Assembly: GCF_000023785.1 (NCBI RefSeq)
Contig: NC_012982.1
Location: 1,798,001 to 1,862,000 of the forward strand
Source of the DNA: Hirschia baltica ATCC 49814
Lineage (GTDB): Bacteria > Pseudomonadota > Alphaproteobacteria > Caulobacterales > Hyphomonadaceae
Direction of reading: 5' to 3'
DNA length: 64,000 bases
Each line of letters opens with the position of its first letter. Within the stretch, counting starts at the first letter, position 1. The notes below the pieces were generated by a model, which searched no databases, was not told where the DNA came from, and saw only the letters and a list, made by a program, of their open reading frames with translations. Position numbers and translations under genes: made by a program. Below are positions 19,348 to 29,453 of this stretch, one piece after another.

Positions 19348-20820
19348 ATGACGGTAATCACCCGCTTTGCCCCCTCGCCGACCGGATATCTACACATTGG
19401 TGGTGCTCGCACAGCATTGTTCAATTGGCTCTATGCCAAAGCCAACAACGGCAAATTCCTACTGCGTATTGAAGATACAGACAGGGAGAGGTCAACCCAA
19501 AACGCCGTTCAGGCGATTTTTGAGGGTTTAGATTGGTTAGGCATTACACCCGACGAAGAACCAACCTTTCAATTTCAGCGCGCTGATCGTCACCGCGAAG
19601 TTGTTGAAGAGATGATTTCCAAAGGCACTGCTTTTAAGTGTTATACGAGCCAAGAGGAACTTGCCGAGCGTCGCGAACAAGGTGAAGCCAAACGCGCAGA
19701 TGCTAAAATAGCAGCAAAGGAAGGCAATGAAGACCTCGCTTCGAACCTTCGTGCAGAAGCTGATAAGCTTCTCGCGCCTTATCGCTCCCCTTATAGAGAT
19801 GGCAAAACACCTACAGACCCTAACGCGTCCTATGTTGTCCGCTTGCGTGCACCAGATGAAGGTCGCATCGAATTTACTGATGATGTCCAAGGTCATGTCG
19901 GTGTATCAGCAGGTCAAATAGATGATCTTATTTTGCTTCGCACAGATGGGACACCAACCTACATGATCGCCGTCGTTGTGGATGATCACGATATGGGAGT
20001 CACCCAAGTTATTCGCGGTGATGATCATCTTGGTAATACTTACCGACAAATTCCTATTTATCAGGCTATGGGCTGGGATTTGCCCAAATACGCGCATGTT
20101 CCTCTTATTCACGGTCCCGATGGAAAAAAACTATCCAAAAGGCACGGTGCGTTAGGCGTCGAAGCTTATCGAGATATGGGATACCTACCAGAGGGTATGA
20201 ATAACTATCTTCTTCGTCTTGGTTGGTCACATGGAGATGATGAGATCATCCCTCAAGATAAAGCCATAGAATGGTTTAATACAGCAGGTCTAGGAAAAGC
20301 TCCGGGGCGCTTAGATTTCGAAAAAATGAAGTCTGTAAATGCTCATTACATGGCCCAAGCTGATGATAATCGCTTGTGCGATCTGCTATTTAGCCGCGAC
20401 GGTTTCGATCAATTGTCCCAAGTAGTGAAATCGCGTATTAAGACTTCAATGTCAGAAATTAAAAATCGCGCTGCGACTATTGAAGAGTTAGAAATGCAAA
20501 CTAACTTTCTATTAGACCTTAGACCGATAGAAATAACTGGCAAATTGAAGAAAAAGATGTCTCTAGATGCTATGGAGCGCTTATCAAAGCTAACTATTCG
20601 GTTTAAAGACTTATCAGAATGGAACAACTTGGCTTTAACAGCTGCAATTACAGATTTCTGTGCTGACGAAGAGGTCGGCATGGGAATGATTGGACCGACA
20701 TTACGAGCAGCTTTAACCGGCGGCTCACCAGCACCAGATCTTGGTTTAGTGTTGGAATGGCTTGGGCGGGATGAATCGCTTAGTCGAATTGATGATCAAC
20801 TTAATAAGGTTAGTGCATGA
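19348..20820 (+). CDS. gltX: Glutamyl-tRNA synthetase
   Basis: Class I synthetase charging tRNA-Glu, and often tRNA-Gln in alphaproteobacteria that use GatCAB. 490 residues. The HIGH-equivalent TRFAPSPTGYLHIGGARTAL and the KMSKS-equivalent KKLSKRHG are both present. The C-terminal anticodon-binding domain covers roughly 330-490. The ATG at 19348 is directly before the conserved TVITRFAPSPTG; the longer frame from 19315 is not supported. The 149-bp gap to divergent comEC must hold both promoters, none of which I can place with confidence. Confidence 0.97.
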   Translation: MTVITRFAPSPTGYLHIGGARTALFNWLYAKANNGKFLLRIEDTDRERSTQNAVQAIFEGLDWLGITPDEEPTFQFQRADRHREVVEEMISKGTAFKCYTSQEELAERREQGEAKRADAKIAAKEGNEDLASNLRAEADKLLAPYRSPYRDGKTPTDPNASYVVRLRAPDEGRIEFTDDVQGHVGVSAGQIDDLILLRTDGTPTYMIAVVVDDHDMGVTQVIRGDDHLGNTYRQIPIYQAMGWDLPKYAHVPLIHGPDGKKLSKRHGALGVEAYRDMGYLPEGMNNYLLRLGWSHGDDEIIPQDKAIEWFNTAGLGKAPGRLDFEKMKSVNAHYMAQADDNRLCDLLFSRDGFDQLSQVVKSRIKTSMSEIKNRAATIEELEMQTNFLLDLRPIEITGKLKKKMSLDAMERLSKLTIRFKDLSEWNNLALTAAITDFCADEEVGMGMIGPTLRAALTGGSPAPDLGLVLEWLGRDESLSRIDDQLNKVSA

Positions 20821-20870
20821 CTCCTCCCGTCACTGACCACAAAACTTAAAACATAAGGGGCTGATATAAT

Positions 20871-22175
20871 ATGGAAAATAAAGTAAAACCAAATGGTACC
20901 GCGACTCTAAACGTTGCTGGAAAAACTGCGGAATTGCCTATATACTCAGGTACTCTCGGCCCGGATGTAATAGACATCTCAACGTTGAACAAACAAACAG
21001 GGCGTTTCACACTCGATCCTGGATTTACCTCAACAGGTAGCTGTGAAAGCCAAATCACTTTTATTGATGGTGAAAAAGGTATTCTTCTGCACAGAGGTTA
21101 CCCTATTGATCAACTCGCTGAGAAATCAGATTTCCTTGAAGTGTGTTATCTTCTATTAAATGGTGAACTTCCGACAGAAGCAGAACTAACAGAATACAAG
21201 CACACAATTACAAACCACACGATGATCCACACACAGTTTGATCGCTTCTTTGAAGGGTTCCGCAGAGATGCTCACCCGATGGCGATTGTAACTGGAGCGA
21301 TTGGTGCGCTTTCTGCTTTCTATCACGATTCACTAGACATCAATGATCCAAAACACCGTTTGATTTCTGCTCACCGTTTGATCGCAAAAATGCCGACGAT
21401 TGCAGCCCGTGCTCACAAATACTCAATCGGTCAACCATTCATCTCTCCTAGAAATGACCTTGGTTATGCAGCAAACTTCCTACGCATGTGTTTTGCAGTC
21501 CCTGCAGAAGACTATCAAGTTCAGGATGTAATGGCGCGTGCTATGGACCGCATATTCATCCTACACGCCGACCACGAACAAAACGCTTCAACATCTACAG
21601 TTCGTCTAGCTGGTTCTTCTGGTGCTAATCCATTCGCTTGTATGGCTGCAGGTGTTGCTTGTCTTTGGGGCCCATCACACGGTGGAGCAAACGAAGCAGC
21701 ATTGAACATGCTACAAGAAATTGGTTCTGTAGATCGTATTCCTGAATACATTGCGCGCGCTAAAGACAAATCAGACCCATTCCGTTTGATGGGCTTTGGG
21801 CACCGAGTTTACAAAAACTACGACCCTCGCGCTAAAATGATGCAGAAAACATGTCACGAGGTTCTAGAGGCCGTTGGTGCTCACAACGACCCTCTTCTAC
21901 AAGTGGCTATCGAACTTGAGCGTATCGCACTCGAAGACCCATATTTCGTAGAGAAAAAACTATACCCGAACATCGACTTCTATTCAGGTATCACTTTGAA
22001 AGCGATGGGCTTCCCAACAGAAATGTTCACAGTGCTATTTGCATTGGCCCGTACAGTTGGTTGGGTCGCTCAATGGCAAGAAATGATCGAAGACCCGACT
22101 CAACGCATTGGACGTCCTCGCCAAATCTATACTGGTGCTCCAGTCCGCGATTACGTGCCGGTAAACAAACGCTAA
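20871..22175 (+). CDS. gltA: Citrate synthase (type II)
   Basis: Condenses acetyl-CoA and oxaloacetate at the entry to the TCA cycle. 434 residues, the size of the NADH-sensitive hexameric type. Catalytic residues are visible in [11 protein letters not shown] (His), [14 protein letters not shown] (His and Arg) and NIDFYSG (Asp). AAGGGG lies 11 nt before the ATG. The gene follows gltX by 50 bp and ends at a strong bidirectional terminator. Confidence 0.98.
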   Translation: MENKVKPNGTATLNVAGKTAELPIYSGTLGPDVIDISTLNKQTGRFTLDPGFTSTGSCESQITFIDGEKGILLHRGYPIDQLAEKSDFLEVCYLLLNGELPTEAELTEYKHTITNHTMIHTQFDRFFEGFRRDAHPMAIVTGAIGALSAFYHDSLDINDPKHRLISAHRLIAKMPTIAARAHKYSIGQPFISPRNDLGYAANFLRMCFAVPAEDYQVQDVMARAMDRIFILHADHEQNASTSTVRLAGSSGANPFACMAAGVACLWGPSHGGANEAALNMLQEIGSVDRIPEYIARAKDKSDPFRLMGFGHRVYKNYDPRAKMMQKTCHEVLEAVGAHNDPLLQVAIELERIALEDPYFVEKKLYPNIDFYSGITLKAMGFPTEMFTVLFALARTVGWVAQWQEMIEDPTQRIGRPRQIYTGAPVRDYVPVNKR

Positions 22176-22197
22176 ATCGTTTAATCTAAGCAAAACA

Positions 22198-22235
22198 AAA
22201 AAAGGCCTGACAATTACATGTCAGGCCTTTTTTAT
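22198..22235. terminator. Bidirectional terminator between gltA and lpxB
   Basis: A perfect 12-bp stem (AAAGGCCTGACA with TGTCAGGCCTTT, 6-nt loop) is flanked by an A-run on the left and a T-run on the right. It can therefore end transcription of gltA (plus) and of the lpx operon (minus). It lies about 25 bp from each stop codon. Confidence 0.95.
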
Positions 22236-22261
22236 TTATATGTCTAAAACAATTTAGAAGT

Positions 22262-23404
22262 CTATTTCGCTAATTCTAAAATTTTCTTCGCCGAAATTTT
22301 AGAGGCACCTTCTCCACCTCGACCCATTTTCTCCAAAGCTAAGTTTTGTTCAAGAATCTGTTTTTGTCTTAAATCCGTGTTGCTCAATAATCGTTCAACA
22401 GCATTCTTCAAATTGCGGACGGTAAAACGTGTTTGAATAAACTCTGGAGCAACTTCTCGGTCTGCTGCGACATTTAAAAGTGTAATGAATTTTGATTTCA
22501 TCAAAAATAATCTAGCGATGAGCCAAGTTACCCATCCAATTTTATAACCAATGACGAGTGGCACACCTTGAAGCGCCACTTCTGTCGTAACTGTGCCTGA
22601 ACAAGCTAAAGCAATGTCAGCTGATGCAAATGCATCAGATTTTTCAGCCTCATCGGATGAAATAAAAAATGGAAACGTCCAATCTTTACTCCACGCTTCT
22701 ACTTTCTCTCTTACACTATCGGCTACGACACATATGACCATTCGGTTCGCATCGTTTTCACAAATCTCTTCAGCGGCCCTCTGCAGAATAGGCGCGACTG
22801 TCACGATTTCTGAGTTACGGCTTCCTAACAAAAGGAGAATGACTTGCTTATCTTCTGAAATCTTCTTTGCAGCTCGAAACTCTTCACCAAAACCATTTTG
22901 ATCCCGTTCAAGAGCTGGATTGCCTATTACCGTCGTATCCAGTCCAAATGGTTGGTAAAATGGCACTTCAAAATCATGAATACAAAGCAAATGATCGACG
23001 TTTTTAGCGAGCGTTTTCGCTCTTCCAGGCCGAGTTGCCCAAACTTGAGGACCAATTAATTTAATTCGCTTACCTTCATAACCTAATTCTTTTGCACGCT
23101 GAGCGACACGCCACATAAACCCCCAGGAATCCACAAGAATGATCGCATCTGGATTATGTTTGACAATATCTAACGCCGTATCTTCAACCCTTGCTTTAAC
23201 AGTTTTAAAAGCTTTTATACCTTCGAGTAGACCAAACACTGCTAACTCTTGAGGGTCAAACAAGCTTTCAATTCCTAAAGCCCGCATATGTGAACCACCT
23301 ACACCGAGGAACTCAACATCTTTATTTAGCAACAGAATTTCCCGCATCACTTCAGCCGCTAACACGTCTCCAGAAGGTTCAGCAGCAACGAAGTAAAGGC
23401 GCAT
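22262..23404 (-). CDS. lpxB: Lipid-A-disaccharide synthase
   Basis: GT19 glycosyltransferase joining UDP-2,3-diacylglucosamine and lipid X into the lipid A disaccharide at the inner membrane. 380 residues. The N-terminal AAEPSGDVLAAEVM and the sugar-nucleotide region ALACSGTVTTEVALQGVPLV are diagnostic. It starts 5 bp after lpxI and is the last gene of the outer-membrane biogenesis series, ending at the shared terminator. Confidence 0.96.
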   Translation of the reverse strand: MRLYFVAAEPSGDVLAAEVMREILLLNKDVEFLGVGGSHMRALGIESLFDPQELAVFGLLEGIKAFKTVKARVEDTALDIVKHNPDAIILVDSWGFMWRVAQRAKELGYEGKRIKLIGPQVWATRPGRAKTLAKNVDHLLCIHDFEVPFYQPFGLDTTVIGNPALERDQNGFGEEFRAAKKISEDKQVILLLLGSRNSEIVTVAPILQRAAEEICENDANRMVICVVADSVREKVEAWSKDWTFPFFISSDEAEKSDAFASADIALACSGTVTTEVALQGVPLVIGYKIGWVTWLIARLFLMKSKFITLLNVAADREVAPEFIQTRFTVRNLKNAVERLLSNTDLRQKQILEQNLALEKMGRGGEGASKISAKKILELAK

Positions 23405-23409
23405 TTTAT

Positions 23410-24270
23410 TTATCTTTCAGTCTCGAGATTCGTGTCTTCGAATCCATAAATCCAAAGGCCATTATTATCAGCATACGCTATCAGTTCATCCATATTCAGC
23501 AGTAATGCTGAATTGGCTTCATAAGCAATTCCTGAAAGGCACGCACGTTTAGCACCTTCTAGCGTTCGTATACCTATTGTTGGAAGATCTACACGGCGTT
23601 CTTGAACAGGTTTAGGGCGCTTAACAAGCACACCCCGAGGAACTTTAGTCGACCCTCTAAGGTTATCTGGTAACGCTGCACAGCGTTGGAGCATTAAATC
23701 TGTGCCCTCCTGCGCCTCTACTGCTAGAACAAGTCCGTCGCAAACGATAGCGCCCTGTCCAATATCCAAACGCCCTATTTCAGCAGCTATCTGAGCAGCT
23801 TTTTTTATATCAGCAAAATCAGCAGAACTAGGAGAGTGCTTACCCAAAGAACCAATCGGTGCAACAAGTGAAGTTAGAACATCATCAGCACCAACAACTT
23901 TGAAACCTTCACGTTCAATGGTTTTTACCAATACTCTTAACAGGGCATCATCACCCTGTGATGCCGCTTTTAATACCTTAGGCAGAATCATCATGCCTTT
24001 GGCATCTAGTTTTAGATTTTTGAAATTAGGACGTTTTACAATTCCAGCGAAACAGACTTCGTTTACATTTTCCGATTTTAAAGCAGAAAGTTGTTTTCCA
24101 ACTTCACCAACAGAGATCACCTTATGCGCAAATTGCTCTAGAAGTTCAGGTTCAACAAAACCCGCAATGCCTACAATAAAAACACTCCGACCTTCTTTTT
24201 GGGCATGCTTAGCCAAAGTTTCAGGTAAATCCCCGCTACCCGCAATGATACCTAATTTAGATTTGGACAT
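23410..24270 (-). CDS. lpxI: UDP-2,3-diacylglucosamine pyrophosphatase LpxI
   Basis: Hydrolyses UDP-2,3-diacylglucosamine to lipid X in bacteria that lack LpxH. 286 residues, matching the DUF1009/LpxI family: N-terminal LGIIAGSGDLPETLAKHAQ, central EVCFAGIVKRPNF, and the C-terminal KRPKPVQERRVDLPTIGI. It sits between lpxA and lpxB as in most alphaproteobacteria, which supports the assignment. Confidence 0.94.
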   Translation of the reverse strand: MSKSKLGIIAGSGDLPETLAKHAQKEGRSVFIVGIAGFVEPELLEQFAHKVISVGEVGKQLSALKSENVNEVCFAGIVKRPNFKNLKLDAKGMMILPKVLKAASQGDDALLRVLVKTIEREGFKVVGADDVLTSLVAPIGSLGKHSPSSADFADIKKAAQIAAEIGRLDIGQGAIVCDGLVLAVEAQEGTDLMLQRCAALPDNLRGSTKVPRGVLVKRPKPVQERRVDLPTIGIRTLEGAKRACLSGIAYEANSALLLNMDELIAYADNNGLWIYGFEDTNLETER

Positions 24271-24279
24271 TATGGTTTC

Positions 24280-25065
24280 TTACTTGGGAAGACATAAATG
24301 GCGATCAGCACCGTCTCTTATAAAACTGACCATCTCCATCACAAGTTCTTGCTGTTCATACATCCGAGCAGCATCATCGATACGCTCTTGAAATGTACCT
24401 TCAGAAGCAAAAAACAACCTGTACGCCGTACGAAGATCATTAATTTGTTTCCGATCAAAACCACGACGCTTTAAACCAACAAGGTTCAGCCCTGCAAGTT
24501 TTCCGTGATTATCGACCATTCCGTATGGAATAACATCTCCGGTAACCGGTGCGCCTCCACCAATGAATGCATGTTTTCCGACACGGCAAAATTGGTGAAC
24601 TGCTGAGAGACCACCCATGATCACATGATCACCAACTGTCACCTGACCGCCCAGAGTTGCATTGTTTGCAAATGTAACATTATTGCCGACAATACAATCA
24701 TGGCCAATGTGTGAACCAACCATGAAATATCCGTTATTGCCAACACGAGTTTCTCCGCGCCCGACAACCGTACCTAGGTGCATAGTTACATGTTCCCTGA
24801 CAGTAACATCATTTCCAATGATCAGCTTGGTGTCTTCTCCGCGATATTTAAAGTCTTGAGGTGGGTGCCCCAAAGCAGCGAAGGGGTATATCTTTGCATT
24901 TGCACCTAAAATCGTATGTCCTGCTATGACGACCTGACTATATAACTCACTGTTATCACCAATCTGTACATTCGGACCGATGACACATCCTGGTCCGATT
25001 TTGACATTTTCACCGAGCTCAGCACCATCTTCAATAAATGCGTTAGGGTGTATGGAAACAGCCAT
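24280..25065 (-). CDS. lpxA: UDP-N-acetylglucosamine acyltransferase LpxA
   Basis: First enzyme of lipid A synthesis: transfers the 3-hydroxyacyl chain from ACP to UDP-GlcNAc. 261 residues. It has a left-handed beta-helix of hexapeptide repeats (about 1-185, e.g. VKIGPGCVIGPNVQIGDNS), the catalytic His in EHVTMHLGT, and a C-terminal helical domain. I set the start at the ATG at 25065 (MAVSIHPNAFIEDGAELG). The 18 residues upstream in frame overlap lpxD and match nothing. Only 43 bp separate it from lpxD; fabZ, usually found here, is absent. Confidence 0.96.
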   Translation of the reverse strand: MAVSIHPNAFIEDGAELGENVKIGPGCVIGPNVQIGDNSELYSQVVIAGHTILGANAKIYPFAALGHPPQDFKYRGEDTKLIIGNDVTVREHVTMHLGTVVGRGETRVGNNGYFMVGSHIGHDCIVGNNVTFANNATLGGQVTVGDHVIMGGLSAVHQFCRVGKHAFIGGGAPVTGDVIPYGMVDNHGKLAGLNLVGLKRRGFDRKQINDLRTAYRLFFASEGTFQERIDDAARMYEQQELVMEMVSFIRDGADRHLCLPK

Positions 25066-25108
25066 TACCGATAATCCTAGTTTTATAGTTTGGAAATGCG
25101 TATTACGT

Positions 25109-26116
25109 CTATTTTTCAATCTTGCGGCTTGTCACTTGTTTAGAAAGCCAAACAGTTTCTCTAAACCAAGATTTAATTGGTTTAGCAGGATATCCACCCC
25201 ATGTTTCTCCATCAGGAATATCTGACATTAAGCCCGAATTTCCAGCCAATTTAACCTGTCGGCCAATTTTCAAATGATCAGCAATGCTACAAGCACCGCC
25301 CATTTGCGTACCACTACCAACAATTGTCGACCCAGCTATACCGCAAAACGCAGCTAAAACAGAATGGGCTTCGATCACGACATTATGGGAGATGTGACAC
25401 AAATTGTCTATTTTCGCACGTTCACCAATAATTGTGTCACCAAAAACACCACAATCAACACACGAATTGCACCCAATAGATGCCCAGTCTTGCACAATAA
25501 CGCGTCCGAAATGAGGGCTGTCATCTGCACCATTAGCGCCTATAGAGAGGCCAAAACCCGATTCCCCCAAAACAACACCTGAGGACAAGGTGACATTATT
25601 CCCGATCAACGAAGTTTTTATAGTGACATTTGATCCAATTGAACAGTTTTTTCCAATTTTCACACCAGGCCATATAACTGTACCAGGAGCAATAACCGTA
25701 CCAGCTCCAATAGAGACATCATCCCCGATCACAACATTTGGACCGAGAATTACCCCCTCCTCGACAGTAGAACTATCTGAAATAGATGGTGTATTTGATT
25801 GAAATTGCCTTGGTGATGCAATTAATTTGGAAGCCTGTCCAAAACTCCACCGAGGTCTATCACTTACAATTATTGAAATATTTTCAGGTAATTGTTCTGC
25901 AATTTCCCGAGAAGTAATACACACAGAAGCTTTGACATCCGTTAAATCAGCACCCTTAATATTTTCAATAAAGGTAAGATCACCATTACTTGCGTTTTCA
26001 AACGAATTTACAGAAACTGCACTGGAAACTTGCGTGTATATTTCTGCTTTCCCTGCAACCGCAAGCTGACTTAAGCTAGGTTTAGGCTGCAGGAAATAAA
26101 ATCGCTCATCAATCAC
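25109..26116 (-). CDS. lpxD: UDP-3-O-(3-hydroxyacyl)glucosamine N-acyltransferase LpxD
   Basis: Adds the N-linked 3-hydroxyacyl chain in lipid A synthesis. 335 residues. An N-terminal uridine-binding domain (about 1-100) precedes a hexapeptide-repeat beta-helix (about 105-290). The catalytic His lies in IDNLCHISHNVVIE. A short C-terminal helix follows, with GETWGGYPAKPIKSW near it. The start codon is GTG at 26116, with AGGAAT 9 nt upstream. It follows the skp-like gene by 18 bp. Confidence 0.95.
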   Translation of the reverse strand: MIDERFYFLQPKPSLSQLAVAGKAEIYTQVSSAVSVNSFENASNGDLTFIENIKGADLTDVKASVCITSREIAEQLPENISIIVSDRPRWSFGQASKLIASPRQFQSNTPSISDSSTVEEGVILGPNVVIGDDVSIGAGTVIAPGTVIWPGVKIGKNCSIGSNVTIKTSLIGNNVTLSSGVVLGESGFGLSIGANGADDSPHFGRVIVQDWASIGCNSCVDCGVFGDTIIGERAKIDNLCHISHNVVIEAHSVLAAFCGIAGSTIVGSGTQMGGACSIADHLKIGRQVKLAGNSGLMSDIPDGETWGGYPAKPIKSWFRETVWLSKQVTSRKIEK

Positions 26117-26134
26117 TTCAAATATTCCTAGTAA

Positions 26135-26713
26135 TTAGTTCTTTGGAACTGGAAGAGATTGTTTAGTTACTGAAATAGTAGGTGTTGATGCATCAAGCTT
26201 TGAGATAATCAAGTCTGTTTGATCCACACCTTCTCCAGTGTGTATTGTAGAAGATCTGTCGATTACAATATCTGCGCTCGTTTCAGTGATAGCGGCCTGC
26301 AGAGCAGGTTCAAGCGCAACAAAAAACTTTTGCCAAGCATCACGTCTCGTTAGTTCTAGCTCAGCTGCACGTTTTTGTTGTGTTTTTTGAAGTTCTACTC
26401 TGCGTTTTTCAAAATTTTGAATGCGCGTAACTAGAGCTTTATCTTGCGCAATCGCATTTTGATTCAATGGTGCCAGAGTCGTTTGAAGGGATTGTCCTTC
26501 AGCTTGCAGAGAATCGGCACTTGGCTTCAGCTCTTTATTGATTTGCTCAGCAATGTTGTTGAGCTTTTTAGTGACATCCTTACCAGCTTTAGATTGTGTC
26601 ATAATCTTTGCTTGATCAATCACAATAACGTTTGTTTGAGCTGTAGCTTGCATAACTGCAGGAGAAAGCAAAAACAAAGTTGAAAACGCTACAATTAGTT
26701 TTTTTAGGGACAT
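26135..26713 (-). CDS. skp: OmpH/Skp-family periplasmic chaperone
   Basis: Holds unfolded outer-membrane proteins in the periplasm. 192 residues. It has an N-terminal signal peptide (about 1-25, hydrophobic LIVAFSTLFLLSPAVMQ, cleavage near ATA-QT), a beta strand containing VIVIDQAKIM, long helices with heptad character (about 45-135, many Gln/Lys/Leu), and a closing IVIDRSSTI strand. This is the Skp fold order. Its position between bamA and lpxD agrees. Confidence 0.9.
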   Translation of the reverse strand: MSLKKLIVAFSTLFLLSPAVMQATAQTNVIVIDQAKIMTQSKAGKDVTKKLNNIAEQINKELKPSADSLQAEGQSLQTTLAPLNQNAIAQDKALVTRIQNFEKRRVELQKTQQKRAAELELTRRDAWQKFFVALEPALQAAITETSADIVIDRSSTIHTGEGVDQTDLIISKLDASTPTISVTKQSLPVPKN

Positions 26714-26725
26714 GTTCTGTTTTTC

Positions 26726-29401
26726 CTAGAATTGGGTCCGTGTACTAAACCGGAAGCTTTCCGTCCGGTCATATTCTTCACTCGCAAGTATTTCTGAGAA
26801 GTCAAATCTTATGGGACCAAATGGTGAATCCCAAAACACGCTCAGACCCGCACTTGCACGCAGACCAAAGGTGTCATCTATACTAGTTTCGCTTAAAGCA
26901 AAACCGGTTGAACCAAATGTTTCAACAGTCGGATTGGAGCCAGTTTTAGCTATATCATCCAATAATCCAACGCTTCCAAATTCAGTAAATAGTGCTGCAC
27001 CAATTCCCATTTCTTCCGGAGCAAAAGGAATAGGAATAGATAGCTCTACAGTTCCAATAGCATACGCTTTACCACCTAGAGCCGTACCAAGCGCACGAAT
27101 CTGAGGCTCAACAGTAACGCCATTTCCATCTGTAGATAACGACCCGTATGCACGCTCTCCTCCATCACCTTCTACGGCTGCAACCAGAACGCCATTTTCG
27201 TTCAAGACCGCTTCTGAGAGATTACCTGTATTTACGAAAGTTCCAACCGGCAGCCCAGTTGAGCTACTGATACCTGAATAGTAAATCAATTGACCATCAG
27301 AATCTGCTGGAGCGCCAGCATAATTTTCTACGACGAGATCAGAAACGACATTGGTCTGGCGTGGGCCCAATCCTGCAGTATCAAATCCACGGAATGTATT
27401 TCCACCCTTGTAAAACCTATTATTTACGCGAATGGAATCATCATTCCAACCATCAATATATCCTGCCTTGACGCCTGCAGTAAGTGTAAACCCGGGCGCA
27501 ATGCCCTTATACGTCGATGCATTCAACTCTTGCTTAACGTAATTAACATCTCCACCAAGACCAGCAAAATCTTGTTGCCAAGTTATTCTATATCCACCTG
27601 TCGGGTCGATAGGGTCATTCCGGTGGTCTCGAACCAATGAATATCCAACAGAAGACGTTAACTGCTCTCCTAATTGGTCACATATACTAATGCTGTTGGT
27701 GAGTAGACATTGCTCACGACTTTCGATGGTTGATCTTGTGCCATCACTATTGGTCTGAGCTAATTGGAGGTCATCTTGTCTTAAATTATATCTGAGTCCC
27801 AATTGCGTTCTATTTCCCAAAGGAAAGCCAACGCGAAGCCCTGCTCCAATCACGCTATTTGAGTAATTCGCAATATTTAAATAGTTGGTTTTGTTCGCAT
27901 AAAGGTCAAAACCTGCAGCCATATTTCTGTCCTGAAACCTTGGCTCTGTGAAACGGAATTCGTAATTTTCTTGATATTGTGACGATTGAATATTCGCAGT
28001 AACAGACTGTCCACGGCCGCGGAAGTTCCGCTGTGTTGCAGATACAGAGACTAGAAAAGCATCTGCTGAAGAATACCCAACTGAGAACGCTAATTCTCCA
28101 GTGGGCTGTTCTTGGACTGCGACTTTCACAATCGTTTTATCAGGAGCTGAACCTGGCTCTTCAGTGATCTCTACGTCTTTAAAGAAACCCAGACTTCTGA
28201 TGCGGTTTCGAGATTGATCTAAAAGAATCCGGTTGAAAGCATCACCTTCTGCCAATAGAAGTTCTCTTCTAACAACATGGTCTAGTGTTTGCGTGTTCCC
28301 AACAATATCCAAGCGTTCAACATAAACACGCGGCCCTTCATCGACGACAAAAGTAACATTTACCTTTTGAGTTTCAGGATCTCTGTCTATTTGAGGTTTA
28401 ACATCCACAGATGCATATCCTGCACTACCAGCTGCAAAAGTAATTGCTTCAACCGCATCCTCGATAAGGTCTGCTTTATAAAGATTACCTTCTCTTGTCG
28501 GGACAATAGCCTTCAATCTTACTGTTGATAATTTTTCAAGCGTTGTTTCAACACTAATTTCACCGAAATTATACAGGGGACCTTCATCTATGGTGAAGGT
28601 CATATAAAAATCTTTTTGATCCGGCGTTAACTCCGCAATAGAAGATGTTACGCGGAAATCAGCATACCCTTCATTTGTATAAAACTGACGTAGAAGCTCT
28701 CTGTCATATTCCATACGATCTGGATCAAAGTTATCGTTTGATTCAAAGACCCGCCACCATCTAGACTGACGTGTCACAACTTCCGAACGCAGCTTACTAT
28801 CTTTAAAAACTTCATTACCGATAAAGTTAATTGATTTCACACCCGTTTTGGGACCTTCGGTTATCTCAAATATAAGATCCACACGGTTCTGCGCTAAAGG
28901 CTTATATGTTGGAGTAACCGATGCTGCAAAACGACCTGCTCGCCGGTAAGCTTCTAGAATTTTTTGTACATCTTGCTGAACTCTCGCTTGTGTAAACACT
29001 TCACGCGGCGCAGCTTCTGTTTCTTCAGTCAGTTTATCATCGCGAATGGAGCTATTGCCCTCAAATATCACCTGATTGATGATTGGATTTTCACTGACGC
29101 GAACAACAAGTTCGCTACCATTCTTTTCAAAAAGCACATCTGCAAACAATTGCGTTGCAAAAAGCGTTTTCAGTGACAAATCCAGACGTTCGGAGTCAAA
29201 ATTATCTCCAGGCTCTACAAGTAAGTATGAGAGAATAGTTCTGGTTTCAATTCTTTGATTGCCTTCGACAACTATATGCGAAATTGCTTCTTGGTTAACA
29301 GATTGAGCGTGCACTAAGGCCGATCCACTCAGTTCTGCAACTGCAAAATAAGCACCAGCTGAAGTCGTCAGTGCCAGTGCACTCGCGAACAAAGATCGCA
29401 T
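26726..29401 (-). CDS. bamA: Outer-membrane protein assembly factor BamA
   Basis: Omp85 protein that inserts beta-barrel proteins into the outer membrane. 891 residues: signal peptide (about 1-33), five POTRA domains (about 37-445, first one ISHIVVEGNQRIETRTI) and a C-terminal 16-strand barrel ending in aromatic Phe (RFSTRTQF). The loop-6 motif appears as FRGF. Loop 6 from FRGF to the next strand is about 104 residues, roughly twice that of E. coli BamA. Start at 29401 because AGAGGA precedes it and a signal peptide begins there; the longer frame from 29506 runs into rseP. Confidence 0.95.
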   Translation of the reverse strand: MRSLFASALALTTSAGAYFAVAELSGSALVHAQSVNQEAISHIVVEGNQRIETRTILSYLLVEPGDNFDSERLDLSLKTLFATQLFADVLFEKNGSELVVRVSENPIINQVIFEGNSSIRDDKLTEETEAAPREVFTQARVQQDVQKILEAYRRAGRFAASVTPTYKPLAQNRVDLIFEITEGPKTGVKSINFIGNEVFKDSKLRSEVVTRQSRWWRVFESNDNFDPDRMEYDRELLRQFYTNEGYADFRVTSSIAELTPDQKDFYMTFTIDEGPLYNFGEISVETTLEKLSTVRLKAIVPTREGNLYKADLIEDAVEAITFAAGSAGYASVDVKPQIDRDPETQKVNVTFVVDEGPRVYVERLDIVGNTQTLDHVVRRELLLAEGDAFNRILLDQSRNRIRSLGFFKDVEITEEPGSAPDKTIVKVAVQEQPTGELAFSVGYSSADAFLVSVSATQRNFRGRGQSVTANIQSSQYQENYEFRFTEPRFQDRNMAAGFDLYANKTNYLNIANYSNSVIGAGLRVGFPLGNRTQLGLRYNLRQDDLQLAQTNSDGTRSTIESREQCLLTNSISICDQLGEQLTSSVGYSLVRDHRNDPIDPTGGYRITWQQDFAGLGGDVNYVKQELNASTYKGIAPGFTLTAGVKAGYIDGWNDDSIRVNNRFYKGGNTFRGFDTAGLGPRQTNVVSDLVVENYAGAPADSDGQLIYYSGISSSTGLPVGTFVNTGNLSEAVLNENGVLVAAVEGDGGERAYGSLSTDGNGVTVEPQIRALGTALGGKAYAIGTVELSIPIPFAPEEMGIGAALFTEFGSVGLLDDIAKTGSNPTVETFGSTGFALSETSIDDTFGLRASAGLSVFWDSPFGPIRFDFSEILASEEYDRTESFRFSTRTQF

Positions 29402-29453
29402 GTTAGTATCCTCTACACGTCTCAAAACGCCCTGCCTTGCCTTAATCATACTC

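Noticed and set aside
20863-20868. TATAAT directly before gltA
   Set aside because: It ends only two bases before the start codon, so it cannot serve as a -10 for a normal leader; no -35 at proper spacing was seen.
23900-24391. 163-codon plus-strand frame over lpxI and lpxA
   Set aside because: Antisense to two well-supported genes, with no start signal.
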